This document shows, one piece after another, positions 12,001 through 27,000 of a stretch of 64,000 nucleotides of DNA. The position numbers and the translations under genes are program-made. Under the pieces are notes generated by a model. That model did no database searches, was not told the DNA's origin, and saw only the letters and a program-made list of their open reading frames with translations. Origin of the DNA: Reticulitermes speratus (Eukaryota > Arthropoda > Insecta > Blattodea > Rhinotermitidae); assembly GCA_021186555.1 (NCBI GenBank), contig JAJKFL010000005.1, positions 4,348,321-4,412,320 on the forward strand. The letters are read 5' to 3'. How positions within the stretch are numbered: position 1 is the stretch's first letter; every line of letters starts with the position of its first letter.

Positions 12001-15000
12001 GGATTCAGTTTTAAATAATTATAATTCAGATATGGCTGCTTAGAATTTGTATTCAAATACGCCGTACATATTTTGTCATGTGGACTCAGAGAGAGTTGAC
12101 ATTAGGCAAGTTATGAATATAAATATCATTTAATATGGGTTGAAGAACAAAATATGGTCCACTTATAACTGAAAGAAGAAATTTTGGTAGTGCTGCTAAC
12201 ATCCATGCCTAATAGAATTGAAGTTTTCATGGTGACAGATTTTAGTAAAGTCTTCGGTGGCTGACAGCCACATCAGGTATTTGAAATACACCAACTTTTC
12301 AGACACTGGGTCAATCTCTGAAACATCTGTTGATTTGATCCACCTGATATATCTGATCTGTCAGGGCTGTCAATCGAAGAAGATTTTTTAACCTTTAAAT
12401 GACTGGGTTAGTATTTAAATTTTAGTGCATGCATTGTGAAAAACGTATTACTTGAACAGAAAAAGTTAAAATTATGAAATAAACGGCATTTTGTGGAAAA
12501 TAAGACAGAGATTGTGCGGCATGTCTTAAAAATGCTGTAAATTTCCTTGTTGCATAAATATATAAAATAAATTACTAAGGGTTCTTTTTTTTACGTGTGT
12601 TCACGTATGCGAATGCAGGTAGTTGCAAGGTTACACTACCAGAAGTTACTCCTTTGGCGCCAGAATTAAATGCCCAGTGTGATCTGCAGCAGAATTTTAA
12701 ATGACAGCTGCGTAAGAGTGGCCATAATTGGCCACTGGCAATAGCTGATGTTTGACACCTAAGTATTAAAGTGATAAGTGGTTGTCTCTCCTTTCTTGTT
12801 AACATATATGTGCTTTGCAATTCTTTGATACTGTAGTACATTTTATTAGATATATTCTAATTACAATTATTTTGTTTTTGTGCCAGGTTATAGTGATTAG
12901 TGAGGGGCTTGAAGACAACTTTACGTTAGGTCTGGCAGCTTTGTTAGCTGGTGATTTTGCTTTTTTACCTCATGAAACAAAATTACATAAAGTGGCACCA
13001 GCAGGATGGCATGGAAACTCCAAGAAACATGGTGTACTAAGCTATACGTTTACTCTGTATCTCAGGGTCAAGTTCTTCATGCCAAGTCTCAGAGGAGTAC
13101 GGTATGTGCCTGCCATTTTGATCTTTCTGCCACGCATGTGGAGTGGGTAATGGAGAGCTGTGTCTAATATTCTACAGAACAGTTGTGTGCCACACTACAC
13201 TGGGGAAATACATTTAGTGCTGTTGGTACTCTTTTGTGATCCCCTGTTATTTAAAAATCACAACAGTTGCAATACAATGAACAGTTCCTAACAATTATAG
13301 TGATATATGACAGCTGACAATTTCTTATAATTATTGTTTTCAGAGTAGATTTTAAGTAATCAGTCTGTGTTCTTCTGTGAAGTGACGCAGTGCTGGCCCC
13401 AGTGAGTGTGCACACGCTTTCATGTTGGAATGACATAGCTTCAGGCAACAGGGACACACTGCATTAGCTCGCACGCTGTCCAACGCAGCAAGGCACTATT
13501 TACATGGACTTTTGTTGCCAACACGTCTAGTTGAAGGCATTGCTTTGCCTTGTTTTGGCATGGGGTTAAATCAATTTTAAATTTTTATAATTTGATATGT
13601 TCTTCCGAATTTGGCACTCCACATAACTTTGATTTCAGGCTTACACCGCGATGTTGATGAAATCTGTGGTCTTCTGGGTAATTACACGGCGTCATGTGGT
13701 AATTATTTACCACAGGACGCCATGTAATTACTCAGAATACCACAGATTCCACTTAACTTGTTTCTTAGCTACTGCTAGTTGCCTGTTTGGGCAGGTCACC
13801 CCTGGCTGTACATGGGTGGGATTTGATTATCAGTAGAGGATTTGTGAACTTTGCTGTGGCACAGACTGTTATGACGTTCCAACTTGCTCTGTGGTCCACC
13901 CAGCTGTCTGTTCTGCATTAATGGCGACACTTTCCATCACATAAATATGCTAAAGACTACAAATTTTATCACTCTCTGGCATGCTGTCACTGAAGATGGA
14001 TGCAGGTTTTCTCTATGCTTCATAACCTATGCCAAGGGAATTAATTTACTTACCATATTTGCTTACTTGCTGTCAGCCTGTGGTTAATTGCAGGAAGAAA
14101 GGAGGATGGACAGAACTCAATGACAGCATGATGATGATGATTATGATGATGATGTTTTTGTTTTTGTTCTTGTTGTTGTTCTTGTTTGCTACCTTTACAC
14201 TAGGAGAGACAGGTGTTTGTTGTAACACTGTACTACGTAATATCTAAGAGGCATGTACAGTATCTTCTCAGGATAGGGACAGGAGGCGGGCTCTTGTGAG
14301 TGCGGTAATGAACCTTCGGGTTCCACAAAGTGCGGGGAATTTCTTGACTAGCTGACGACCTGTTACCCTCTCAAGAAGGACTCTGCTCCATGGAGTTAGT
14401 TATAGTTAGTTAGTTATTAGTTAGTTAGTACAGTATCTTATTTTCTTATCATCCCCCTTTCCAGTAGTAGGTGTATTGAAGCCTCCTGAGGATATTACAT
14501 TTGGAGCCCTTATGTCATTTCTGAGGTCTTCATAGTACTTTTTATAGCTTTGAAAACAGGTGTGTTGAAAAGCATCATAGGATGTATTCATTTTCTGTGA
14601 TGGTTATTAGTTTCTGACTTGGAAAATCATACAATTTAATTTTTTGAGAAGTTCGCTCTTCCATAGAGAGTGGAATGTAGAATTTTTTTTATATTTTTTA
14701 TATGTGTGTGTGTTGATTATGCTGAAAGAATTTGTAAATTTTGGTAATTATTCACATCTATACTTACCACATACTGCAACTATCTAACTATGGGGAATGC
14801 AACGTATGTACACCATACACCAGCTCTATTTGATGGTAAATACAGATACCATTTGTCAGTAATACAACAGTACAAACACTGGATTTCTCTTAGAATTATC
14901 TATCATACAAGATATATGTATGTTGTTCAGATTGTGGACAAGTCATCTCTTTGTGTGTTGACATTGGTAGTTACATCCAGTACATTGTTGCTGACCTAAT

Positions 15001-18000
15001 GTGATTTGCTTTGCATGTTCACAGGAACTGGACCATGAAACATTTGCTGTACCTTCAGTTGCGCAGGTGTCTCTTAGAGCAGCAGATACAGTGTCACACT
15101 GACCAACATGTTTCTTTGAGTGGTCTTGCACTTCAGGCTGAGTTTGGAGACTACTCAGACCAGGTATACTGGTCATAGTGTTAAGAAAATGGGTGCAAAT
15201 GAGTTAAACATATTATATTAGCAGCTTGCATTTTATAGAATTGGATATGTGGGTGCCTCGTTACATTTCAGTTTCATTTTATCGAGACATTTCATATTAG
15301 CTGCAACATTTCTTTGTTTTAAGGAACATGGGAATGGCGAGTACTTCTTACTGGACCATTACATTCCAGAAAGCCTACTTCTCCAGCATGAAGATGAACA
15401 AGCTCTAAGGAAGCAAATGCAGCTCCTGCACAAAGAAAGGCGGGGTTTGGATCCTGGAAGGGCAGAAGAGATTTATATAACTCTTGTTCAGATGCTGAAG
15501 GGCTATAGCTGCCATTTCTACAATGCAGTATGGGTGAGGTCCATGTTGGAACTTGTCATTACTTTTCTACAGCATTCTGATTTATGTTTCAGAGACCAGT
15601 CTTGTGCTCTTACACAATACCGATGGGTAGAGAACAGGGGTGGCCAGAACACGGCTCACATATCACTACTGCAGCTTGCACAAGTTGCCAGTAAAATAGT
15701 GCTATTCATGTAGTTAAGACTGACTGTGAATGATGTTTTAAAAGATTTTCTAAAGAAAGGAGACGCATAACTAACTGAAACTAACCTATTTTAATTGCAT
15801 GAACAGAAATAAAAAGCCATAAAATAAGGGAAAAAAATATTTTATGTTATTAATGTGTGACAGTTGGCTCACTTGCCTCTTGAAGTATGGCAGCTGAAGT
15901 TTATGTAGCTGGCCATCCCTGAATATTGTTGATAAGAATACGAAGTTTTATGGTTAACAACAAATGTGCAATTGTCTGGATACAGGGCCGTTTTCTTTTT
16001 CAGGAGACTAAAGACGGACGTAACCATGAGGTGTTGCTTGCAATTGATTCCCAAGGTTTGACACTGTATACAATTCATGGCACTGAGAGACATCTGCATG
16101 AGCTTTTCACATGGAAGAGAATTCAGCTGCTTTCGTACAGCAAACAGTACCTCTTTATCATGCCTCAATGTGACAATAAGGGAACTCTGAAGCCCACCAA
16201 GTACAAACTACATATGGACCACAACAAGTGAGTAATATATATACTAATGGCTCAGCTTAGTTAATCAGTACACAGTGAAACTTGGATTTTACAATGCTTG
16301 AATCTATATTTTCCTTAATTCTACACACACCTTTTTTCAGGCCTGCTAAAACTTCCATAGGAACATTAAATTTTTCTTGAATATACATTTGTGCTGCCTC
16401 CCCGTTCCTCAATTATATGTGTAAGTCAAACAGCATAACTTTGCCTCTGATACTATGGTTTTAAGTACTTTCAATTGGAAATCAGAAAAAAAAATTGATT
16501 TCCTGTTATAATTTTTAACCTCTTCTATGGTTCAACAATTAAACCAACAACTGCACTTTATTTCTTAAGTATGTCCATTAACCCTACATATGTTTCGGCT
16601 GCAATGTAGGTTTAATGGACATACTTAAGAAATAAAGTGCATTTGTTGGTTCAATAGTTGCATGTTATCAAAATGCACGGTGAACACAACGTAAAATTTA
16701 CTCTTCTATGGTCTTTATGCCATATGGATCATACATTGCATACAGTTCAGTAGTGATTGTGCTACTAACACTGGTCCGTACTTACAACATGGCAGCAAGG
16801 CCTGGACCAGTGTCAGTAGCATAACCAGGTTACTGCACTGTACAGCATGACTTACATATTCCTGATGCCACCTGCATGTGACATAGCAAGCCCTTGTTGC
16901 AGCATAAAAATATAGGGCTGTTGTCCTGTGTCTGTTTGAACTCCAAGCATCACAGTGTGGTGTCTCAGGCTTGCCACCTTTGCAGTAAAAACCAGCATGT
17001 CAGGCAGTGGTGGTGGGTAAAAGGTAAAGCAATCCCATACAGGCCTAGGAAGGCCCTTAGGGCTCCAGGAGGTCGAGGCTCCCAGGTTTTTAGACAATCG
17101 CACATGAAGGTGGTAAGGTTGTCAGCCCTACGCACCGGCCGCCTTTACCCCCCAGAAAAGATTCCTGGTACTCATTTCTGTTAGAGGCTGAGTCGACCCC
17201 AGGGCCATAGTGCGACCGAAACGATTATGTCAGTGAAAAATTCCAGTGACACCATCGGGAATCGAACCCGCGACGTTCCGGTTTGTAGCGCAGTGCCTCA
17301 ACAGTGGTGGTGGGTCAGTACTTGCAAATAAAACACAAAATTGGTACTGCCTCTGGTAAGCATGTGACTGTGACTGCAGGCCAGTGCTATGTTGAGGCAG
17401 ACACCACTAACTGCTGATATTCGGGATCATAAAATTATGGCAGAACTGTGAATTATGAACTATGAACAATATGTGTATGGAAAGTGACTAATGCTTGTTT
17501 AGTGTTTGTATAATATTTCTTTCTTGCAGGAGTTTTTTTGTGTTCCATCTTGCTTCCTTGCATCACAAGATTTCTATGAAACTCAGGTCTGATGTGAACT
17601 CATTGCAGTCTCTTACAGCAGGTAAGGATTAAGTGCTGCCACATGACGTCAGTATTATGATTGATATTCCTTGTACTGTTGAAGGGAGTTTAAGTATGTA
17701 TATGCTAATTGAATTTGATGTACATAGATAATTAGTTAAAATCTGTTTTAGTGAAATGTAGTATAAGTACTTACTTGGGAATTTCTAGGAATGACTCTAG
17801 GGGTCCATCAGATTAGGTGTGCTCCTTGCCCAAAGATAGAAGCAGAGCCCGCTTCCGAAACGTAGTAGTGTATTAAAATGAAGATGATGGACAAAGTCCA
17901 AAACAAAGAAGATTATGTCAGTGACTCATATACCATCGTTACAGCCCTGTAAGAGTTGAATTGGGAATTTCTGCTTCTCAGCGGTCTGCAGTAACTTGCT

Positions 18001-21000
18001 AAATTATGCACAATTACTCATTTGCTTTAACCTTTAAAAGCCGGCGATTTAAATACCCTGTACTGTCAGCGGACCGGAATTTTCTCTGGGGATTTAAACG
18101 TTTGTTGCAATGGTTAGGAAAATTTTGAATATCTTGAAGAATATTAACGCTGGATCTGTGAAATAAATCGTAATTACTCAAGTAAAGCATGGAGAACACG
18201 GTAATGTATATCATAGTTTGTTATAAAATATTTTGATGCAAAATAAGAATGAACCACTTCCCTAAGAGACAGAAATTTTAGTCTTCTTTTCTTTCTTTAT
18301 CGTGTCCGGACCGTTAATGAAATTTTAGTAATATGTTATGTTTCGTTCTCTTAAATTCTGGCTCCTTTCTCCTGAATTCGTCCCCACTTTCAAGGGAAAA
18401 TATTTCTGTGAGGTTATTTTAACAACAGCGAAATGCTTTTCGTTGGTGTGATTTCTGTAAGGGTGTACTTTACAAAGAGGTTTACAGTTTTACAACCATG
18501 AGGAATCTGACCTGCGAAAGGAAACGTACGTTTCTCAGTATTCCTAGCAGTGGCCAAACTCTTTCAGTGTTTGTCGCACAGTGCAGTGACCCTGTCGCTT
18601 GTGAAAATTATTTCTTTTGAGTACAATAATCAGCATCATGGCTCGCAGAAGGCGTATTCGTGATGAAGATATTGAATCACAGCTGATCTGTGATATTGAT
18701 TCGGATGAGAACATCTAATAATAAGGTATGTAATAATTTCTGTAACAAGTAACTTCCTTCTGATGACTCATTATATACTGCCTTTGTCGGGTGAGCTATG
18801 TTTCATTCTTCCATCAAGTACGTAAGAGTAAATACAGCCGGAAGCTTTTAATTTTTTCGTATATTTGGACAAATATATTGTGAAAATGTATTGAAAATTT
18901 TTTCTGTGAGTACAAGCACGGGCTAGAACAGTGAATAAGTTATATGACTACCAGAAAGGAGATCAGGGTTCGGTTCCCGGAAAGTACATAAATATTTCTA
19001 TCGACTCTTATAAATCTTAACTCGATCCTACCGGCTTTTTAATCGATGGGTATCTGGGGCACATAAATGTACAGATGCTGGAGCATGAAGCTGAATACGC
19101 TCTAAATAGTGTTCAATACATCATTTTATGGTGTATTACCTCCGCGCCCCAATACGCTCCCTTTGGTATGAGGCACAACTGTAAAATTACCTTCAAGTCT
19201 GTTGTATGTATACATAATATTTACACACGCTTATTGCCCCGCCAATATCATATTTAATGCGAAAAGTTTAAATATATTTTTTGGACAAAAATGTCCGTTT
19301 TGGCATTCATACCTACACATAACGATGGACAGATTTGTCCGTTTCGGCTCTTAAAGGTTAAAACATGCCAAGAAAGTCCAAGAAAGTTTCTTCATATATG
19401 TAACACCTGTTATAGCATTTAAAAAGTCTGCATTTTGCTTTCACACAGTATTTATGTGTTACATGGGGACTATCAGAATGAAACAGTAGTTACATATTTC
19501 CCTCTTCAGTACCTTCATTCTAAGGAGATTTTATCTCTGTATTTTAGTATTTTAGTCTTTGCTCTAAAGAGCTAAATGATGATGATAATGGTTATGGTGG
19601 TGGTGATGACAACGACACTGATGACAATAGGCTTTTCCTTGAAAGGCAAAAATATAGTCTTATGAGATTATTTTGCTGAGTGAGAGACTGTGTGTGTGTG
19701 TGTGTGGGCACGTGCGCTCACGCATGTTCATGCATGTACTGTCCATAGTACAAGCAGCAACATGGTGGGTGTTATGCTGACTTGGTCACATATTTTATGG
19801 TGTCTTGGTTAACGCACTGTGGTAATTTGTGTAATTTAATTGCTGTCAGCATTAGTGAATTTCATGTTTCTGATCCTATTAATATACTGAAACAGCTCAA
19901 CTCACTAGGCCATATAGAGGTCAGATAACTGTCCCAGTGAGATGGATGACTGATCTGGTACAGGACTTCTTATCTTCTAACTTATTGTAATGGTTTTCTT
20001 ACTCATAAAATACAGTTCTAACATACTTTATTTTGTAATTTGTAATCACCGTGCATCTTTTCACAGTCACTATTTATACACACCAACTGGATGCAACTCT
20101 ATTTAAAAAACTGTATAGTTTTTTAAAACATATTTAAAAACTTTATAAAACCCGACATACGTCTTTTTCATTGGTTCACTTTTAGGCACCTTGCCTAAAA
20201 GTGAACCAATGAAAAAGACGTTTTAATATATGCAGTTTTGACGACAATAAACCCCTGAAGATGGCTCTATAAGAGCCGAAACATATGTCGGGTTGTATAA
20301 AGTTTTTAAATATGTTTTAAAAAACTATACAGTTTTTTAAATAGAGTTGCATCCGGTTGGTGTATGTAAATAGTGACAGTACTAACAGTTTTCACTTTAT
20401 TGAATTTTCTGTTTTAGAATTTGGAGTGTCCATCAAAACTCACCTTGGCAGGGAAAGTAAATTGCATCGTATTGAGAACAGTGAAATCAATGAATTATGT
20501 AGCCAGCGACATGTGCTTGTTGTACCTGCAGTTAGTGTTGGTAATAACAGCAAGCATGTCACCAGAGCAGATGATCAGAGGGATATTGAAACAAGAGAGA
20601 CTTACAAGAAAGCCAATACTGCCAATATAGCGCCACTCAGTGAATGTCTTGAAGTTTCAGAATGCTCAAAACAAGTTAACGTCGAAGAACATCAAAATAA
20701 AGAAAATGAAAATCCTGCAGCAACTATGAAAGAGGATATGAATTGTGATTGTTACATAATACCTCCCAGAAATAAAGGGAGGAAAGTTGCTAACTTAGAC
20801 AGTAGAACAGAAGTTCCTGATCATGTTTGTTCCACAGTGTTGAGGGACACAGTAAACAGCTCCAAAGGTAAAGGTTTCTCACAACAAATCAGGGTACGGA
20901 TGGGTACTAAGGCTTTCTCTAACATTCACAAAGAAGATTCTTCGTCATATCAGAAACCGTATGCTACAGCATCTGTCGCCATGTCAAACACATCTAAACG

Positions 21001-24000
21001 GTCCCCTCTTCAAGACGCTTATGTTCTCAGTAAGTGTAATTTTGTTTTCACTGTCAATTTAACTTAACACTTTCACTGCCAAAGTTGACCATGGTTGATT
21101 TAAGTATTTGCGTTTTAAGTTGCCAAAGTCGACTTTGGTTGATCTAAAATTTACTCTGCTCTTTTGCCTTAAATAGGCCACGCACACAATTAGTTCTTTC
21201 AGGAAACATATTTTACATCTTTATTAATCCCTAACTGACAACTAGAAAAAATATATACATTTTATATATAATTGTATTTTATAATTTATAAGACGACACA
21301 CTAGTTGTTTAACATTCAATAAATCCCTGGCAATTTAACACCCTTGGGGATTTAAATACCCGGCAATGAAAGTGTTAAAATTTTCCTGCATGCTAATAAG
21401 TGTTTTGAATGTTCTAGCGGAAAGTTGCGCCTTCCAATAATTTTATCACTCTTTAAATCAAAGGGCTGAATGTGCGTCAGATATTTTTCGTAGAAGTAAA
21501 AGATTACATTAGTGCATCTCGTAATATTATTGCCAAAGCTTTTAAGTGTATACTGTAAAGTTACAGCTATATAATCTTGAATTTATATAAAAGTTTTGAA
21601 CATGTCAGTAGTTTAAGTACTTTTGTACTAATTTGCCTGTTACAGAGTGGAATGAAGTATGAAAAATGGAATCAAATGATGAAATGTTCCTAGACATAAA
21701 TTTTACCACTTTTACTTGTAATATTAAATCATTGATATAATAGAATAGATTAAAAGTGGCCATCACTAAATCACGCATACAGTGCAATTGTCTACAGTCT
21801 AGTGTGTATGTGTGCATTCTTTGTGATTCAGCCTTCATGCAACGTTGTGCCTCGAATGAAGTATGGAACCTTCCTTAACCCTTTGGGGCTGAAACTGAAT
21901 GCAGGATGTACTCTACAAAAGCTGAGACTTTAAATGACTTCAGACATTTTATCTGCACACTACATGTCAACTGGAGTTGACTTTTGGTGCCAAAGGTTAA
22001 GGGGGTTTTATGTTAGTCAATTGGTTACGTGAACCAAGTTCTCAGGTGACAAAATGTTAACTCGGCTAGAACCTCAAGTCATGACATGTTTGACAGGTGG
22101 AGCAGCGCAAGTTTGAATAAACGTATCTGTCTTACAGTACCACTGCTGGACAGTTATCGTATCTGTTTATATTATCTGAAATATTGCCTGTGGAAATTTG
22201 AAATTTATTAGAAGTGTAATATAATTTCGCTATCGCAAAATCATAACAATCACCTTCTTTTCTAAGTCCGCTAAGTTTCCCTGCCGCCAGGCTCCTCAGC
22301 AAAATTGACAACATGTTGACATCAGGAAAACACATTTAAGACGTCTCAAGACAATAAGAAGAGACAAACATTAACGTATCGCCCACACTTGTTTGTCACA
22401 CACAAATGCTTTTGATGAGAGGGCCTCATAAAATGTACAAGAGGGCACTAGAAAACCAACAGAAGTAAATAAAGAGGAAATTAAGACAGCTTACCGAAAA
22501 TTGAAATTTGCTGTTTAATGAATGGATAAAAACAAAATGAACAGAGATGGCAACCAACATGAGAATTGAAATGCTGCAAAGGTTTTCGTAGAATAACAGT
22601 GTATAGTTCGGAGTATCATTTTAGATTGTATGTATCTTGGCTTCCACAATTTCTCTGCTGCAATAAGTTAGAGTCTCCTTTTATAAGTCGCATTCATCAC
22701 TCAAAGTGTTAACCCTTAAATCTCGTCAGTAACTGATATAATTCTTATATTTTAGGTTTTACTACTTCTTTGTTATGACATGAAATTTAAGATTCTGACT
22801 ATGAAGAATGCTTTTTTCTGTGACGTGACACCGTGCAGTCTGGTAAAACTTTTACACTGAAGATGGAAGCAGTGGGTTCCTCCAAAACATTGGTAAATGT
22901 GTACCAGCCTACACAGCATTGCCTCCCAGAAGACAGTACTCCTCAGTTTAATGGTGTTAATGAGTCCATTAAAGTTATATTGTTCTTGAAGCAGCAGTTT
23001 GTCATAACCCACACAATTCGTCAAACTGAGATTCCCGCATTACTAGACAGTTGGGTTACAAACACACCTTCTGTCAAAATGTTGTGTCCACAAAAAAAAA
23101 AAAAATTGCTTGACATTATATTTTCATAAAAACATAACATGCATAAATATTGGGTCTGTTGAGGATTAATAATAATAATAATTCTTGGCTCAACAGCCCT
23201 GTATGGGCCTGGGCCTCCTCTTGCCTCCTCTTGTCGAGGTTACTAAGTCATGTGCATTCATGGCAGCTGGTGACCGGCCAGCTAGCCGCGCTTAGTGTTC
23301 TATCGATCCTGATGTGCACGCCAGAGCCATCTGGCAGGCAGTCAGGAGACTTGGATGAGAAATGGAGGCAATTTGGCTTACGCAACATTTTTATTCATGC
23401 CCGTAAGGTTCCTTTACATGCCGTAAATCTACAACATGGGACCGACGGCTTTACTTCCCCTCCGAAGGAAGTGGTGCTCCAGATTTTTATCATCCTTAAA
23501 AATCCATCGACCTCGGTCGGGATCGAACCCGCGAACCTTGGGTCCAGTGGCGAGCACGCTAACCACTAGTCCACCGAGGTCGACTCTGTTGAGGATTGGT
23601 GAAGTTTTTTCTGTCTCCTGTAAAATTGTGTATCAATGGATTACACCAAATTGCTGTTTCATGAGTGATGTGAAAGTCAGACTTAAAACAATGTTGGTTT
23701 ATTGATTCTGCAAATAATACAACACTATAAATGATTTTATATTCATTTATTCGTCACATTTGCAATGCCATGTTCTGGCCGGTAATTGCGGCCATCATCG
23801 GGTAGTGCTACAGTTACCGTGTATGAAGGGCAAGAACTGAGGTAGAGGCCTCTCCTTACAATTAAAATACAAGTTTATAATTTTGTTATTATATCAAACA
23901 ATGGGATAATAAAATGTATATCAATAAAATTGTTAAAATAAACCGATTGCAGTGTACAGGTAATGTATAAAACATGAGTAGTGGTAATACTGTATGTAAC

Positions 24001-27000
24001 CATCTTTTAAGCATAGTCATACACGTGTTGTATATCTGTAAATAAGTATCTCATATTAATTTTATATCTACAGTTAACTTAATTGCATGTATTAAAAATG
24101 AAAACTTAACGATTTGACTTCCCTTTTATATAATTGTAGCACTGTCGAGTGTTGGCCACAATTACCGGCCGAACCGTGTTGTAGTGAATGTGATGAGTAA
24201 ATGAATATACAATCATTTATAGTGTTGTATTGATCGGAGAATGTCGACCTCGGTGGACTAGTGGTTAGCGTGCTCGCCACTGGACCCAAGGTTCGCGGGT
24301 TCGATCCCGACCGAGGTCGATGGATTTTTAAGGATGATAAAAATCCGGAGCACAACTTCCTTCGGAGGGGAAGTAAAGCCGTCGGTCCCATGTCGTAGAT
24401 TTACGGCATGTAAAAGAACCTTACGGGCATGAATAAAAATGTTGCGTAAGCCAAATTGCCTCCATTTCTCATCCAAGTCTCCTGCCTGCCAGATGGCTCT
24501 GGCGTGCACATCAGGATCGATAGAACACTAAGCGCGGCTAGCTGGCCGGTCACCAGCTGCCATGAATGCGGATGACTTAGTAACCTCGACAAGAGGAGGC
24601 TAGAGGAGGCCCAGGCCCATACAGGGCTGTTGAGCCATGGTTATTATTATTATTATTATTGATCGGAGAATCAATAAACTAACATTGATTGAACAAATAC
24701 AACAGGATGATGTTACCCCCAAAAAAATTAGACTTAAAAGGTAAAGCTGTAGCACATTTAGATAGTACTGTATCTGTGGTATACACACTTGTATATACAG
24801 ATACCTGTTCATTTGCCCTGGGTGTCTGTCACTGACCACAAAGTTGCTAATCACCATTCTCTGATGCAAAGAAAGCATTTCTGCGCTTCAAGATTACAGT
24901 CGCTTGGAATTTGACACTGTGTAGATTGGAAACTTGTTACCAATGTTTTAGAGGGACTTGCTGCCTCTGTCTTCAGGGTAATCCAAGATGTATCTTCCTG
25001 GACTTCTCTGAAGACTGTAATCTCTGTCAACATCACTGTGAAAACCTCCATGCTTCTTTATGTGTAATATGTCTGTTGTCTTTTCCAGATTCAAGTATAA
25101 AATCAGCTGAAGAAAAATTTGAAGTTGATTTCCAAGAAACGCTAAGTGAGTCATTACTGGAAAAGTTTAATACATTGCCTTGCAAAGAGGAAAGAATTCT
25201 GAGGATCGTAAAGTGAGTACATTTACTTCTGAGGTAGAGTCAGGCAAAAGCTTCTTGTATGCTAAAAATTGAGATAATTACTAAAGACATGCATCTGGCA
25301 GGATACAAACAATAAGTGTAATTTCACTTCAAGAGTATGCAGAATTTCCAAGTGTATCCTTTAAATAAAATCCTGATGTTCATCCATTTCATATACAAAC
25401 CAAATAAAAAATTGTGATATTACACTGAACACCCTTTGCTTCCTTGTATTTCATCAAAACATACAACAGTACAAGCACACTAAAACCAATTTTAAATATG
25501 CCCGACGCATATTAGAGATAAGCTGCAGCTATGGAAGTAACAAAAACACCATGGATACACTCCACGTTGCCATCGAATGGACACACATGAATATAGTAGA
25601 GAATTCTATGTCATTGACATCAGAAAAAAAGACAAACAACCGAATGACAGCCACAGAATTACCCTAAACCCCATTTCCGCCAAGTTAATTTAACACAACA
25701 TAAAACATGACACTAATGGGGTGTCAAGAACCTGCTGAACACGCAGTAGGATCAAAAGTCTTCACACCTCAACACTTGCAACATCACAACAAAATTAAAT
25801 AAATCAGAACCCAGTAGCATTATTACAATTAAGTGATAGTGACCATCGACACTATTAAAACCTTACTGATATTTACAGGAAAACGAGGAACAGGAAATCA
25901 ACACTTACTAAAACAAGAGAAAGCTGCATGCCCATTGTCCTCATTTATATATCAGTTATAATTTTGTTGTTGACATTTGTGTTGTAGAATAAGAAGAGAT
26001 AAATGTGGCAATTTAGGAATTCAGATCAAGGCGGGCTCAAATGGAGGATTATATGTTCAGTCTGTTGTGCCGGACGGCCCAGCAGCTGCTGTGGGAAGTG
26101 TTCACAGAGGTACAGTATTGCTTTATGAACTCTATTTTATGTAAGATTTATTAGTGTTTTTAGAATTAAAACTTATTGTATATTTTTCCTCTAACAAAAT
26201 TTAAAAAAAGCCTGAATACAAAAAGCCTTAAGGTGGAATCTATAGATAAATGACTGTTTTCTGTGTACAGTGTTGTCAGTGATGATTCACATTGAAGACA
26301 CATATTATTATGTTTAGAGTTTACCGACAGCTCCTTAAATATTATCAATTACAATATACCAGGACTTTATATCAAATCAGTAAATAAGTAAATTCCATCA
26401 TTCATTTGTTTTCAGGTGATCAGCTGATTGCCATGGATGGTCACAGTTTGTTGAACCTGAAGTATGAAGAAGCCATGGACCTTTTGCGGACTAGTGGTGC
26501 AGAAGTTGAAATCCTTTTATCACAGCTCAATGCAGATAAAGGAGCTTTTGTATCAGAAGAGGAACTTCATGATATCGAAGCAGTTGAGCATGATAATGTA
26601 TTTCAATCACCTGTCAAACATCCTGATCACCAGGACTCAACAGAGGGGCCATGCATACCTCGCATTAAACACAATACAGGCTCTGAAAGAATAAGTGTAA
26701 TCCCCATGGTACATTCAGGACCATTATGTGCAATGTCTGTTGAGGATCCTTATCCGCATAACATCTGTTGTGGGGTGGCTGTTGAAGAGGTGTCTGGACG
26801 TGGAAAGTCAGACAGAGTATCGACCCCTGTAGCAACACCTGTGACATCAAAGCAACTGCAGTGTGTTGAGAAACATGCCTTATCTATTCGTAACAACCAT
26901 GATGCTATCAGATCAGCATGCTGCGTGCTTCATGCAGAAGATGACTGAGTGTATGTATAATTATCATACAAAGGCATTCGGAAATGATTTGGACTTGACT

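Noticed and set aside
23150..24509. Open frames with [21 protein letters not shown] sequence, also at 39 and 59 kb
   Set aside because: These are translations of family B SINEs.
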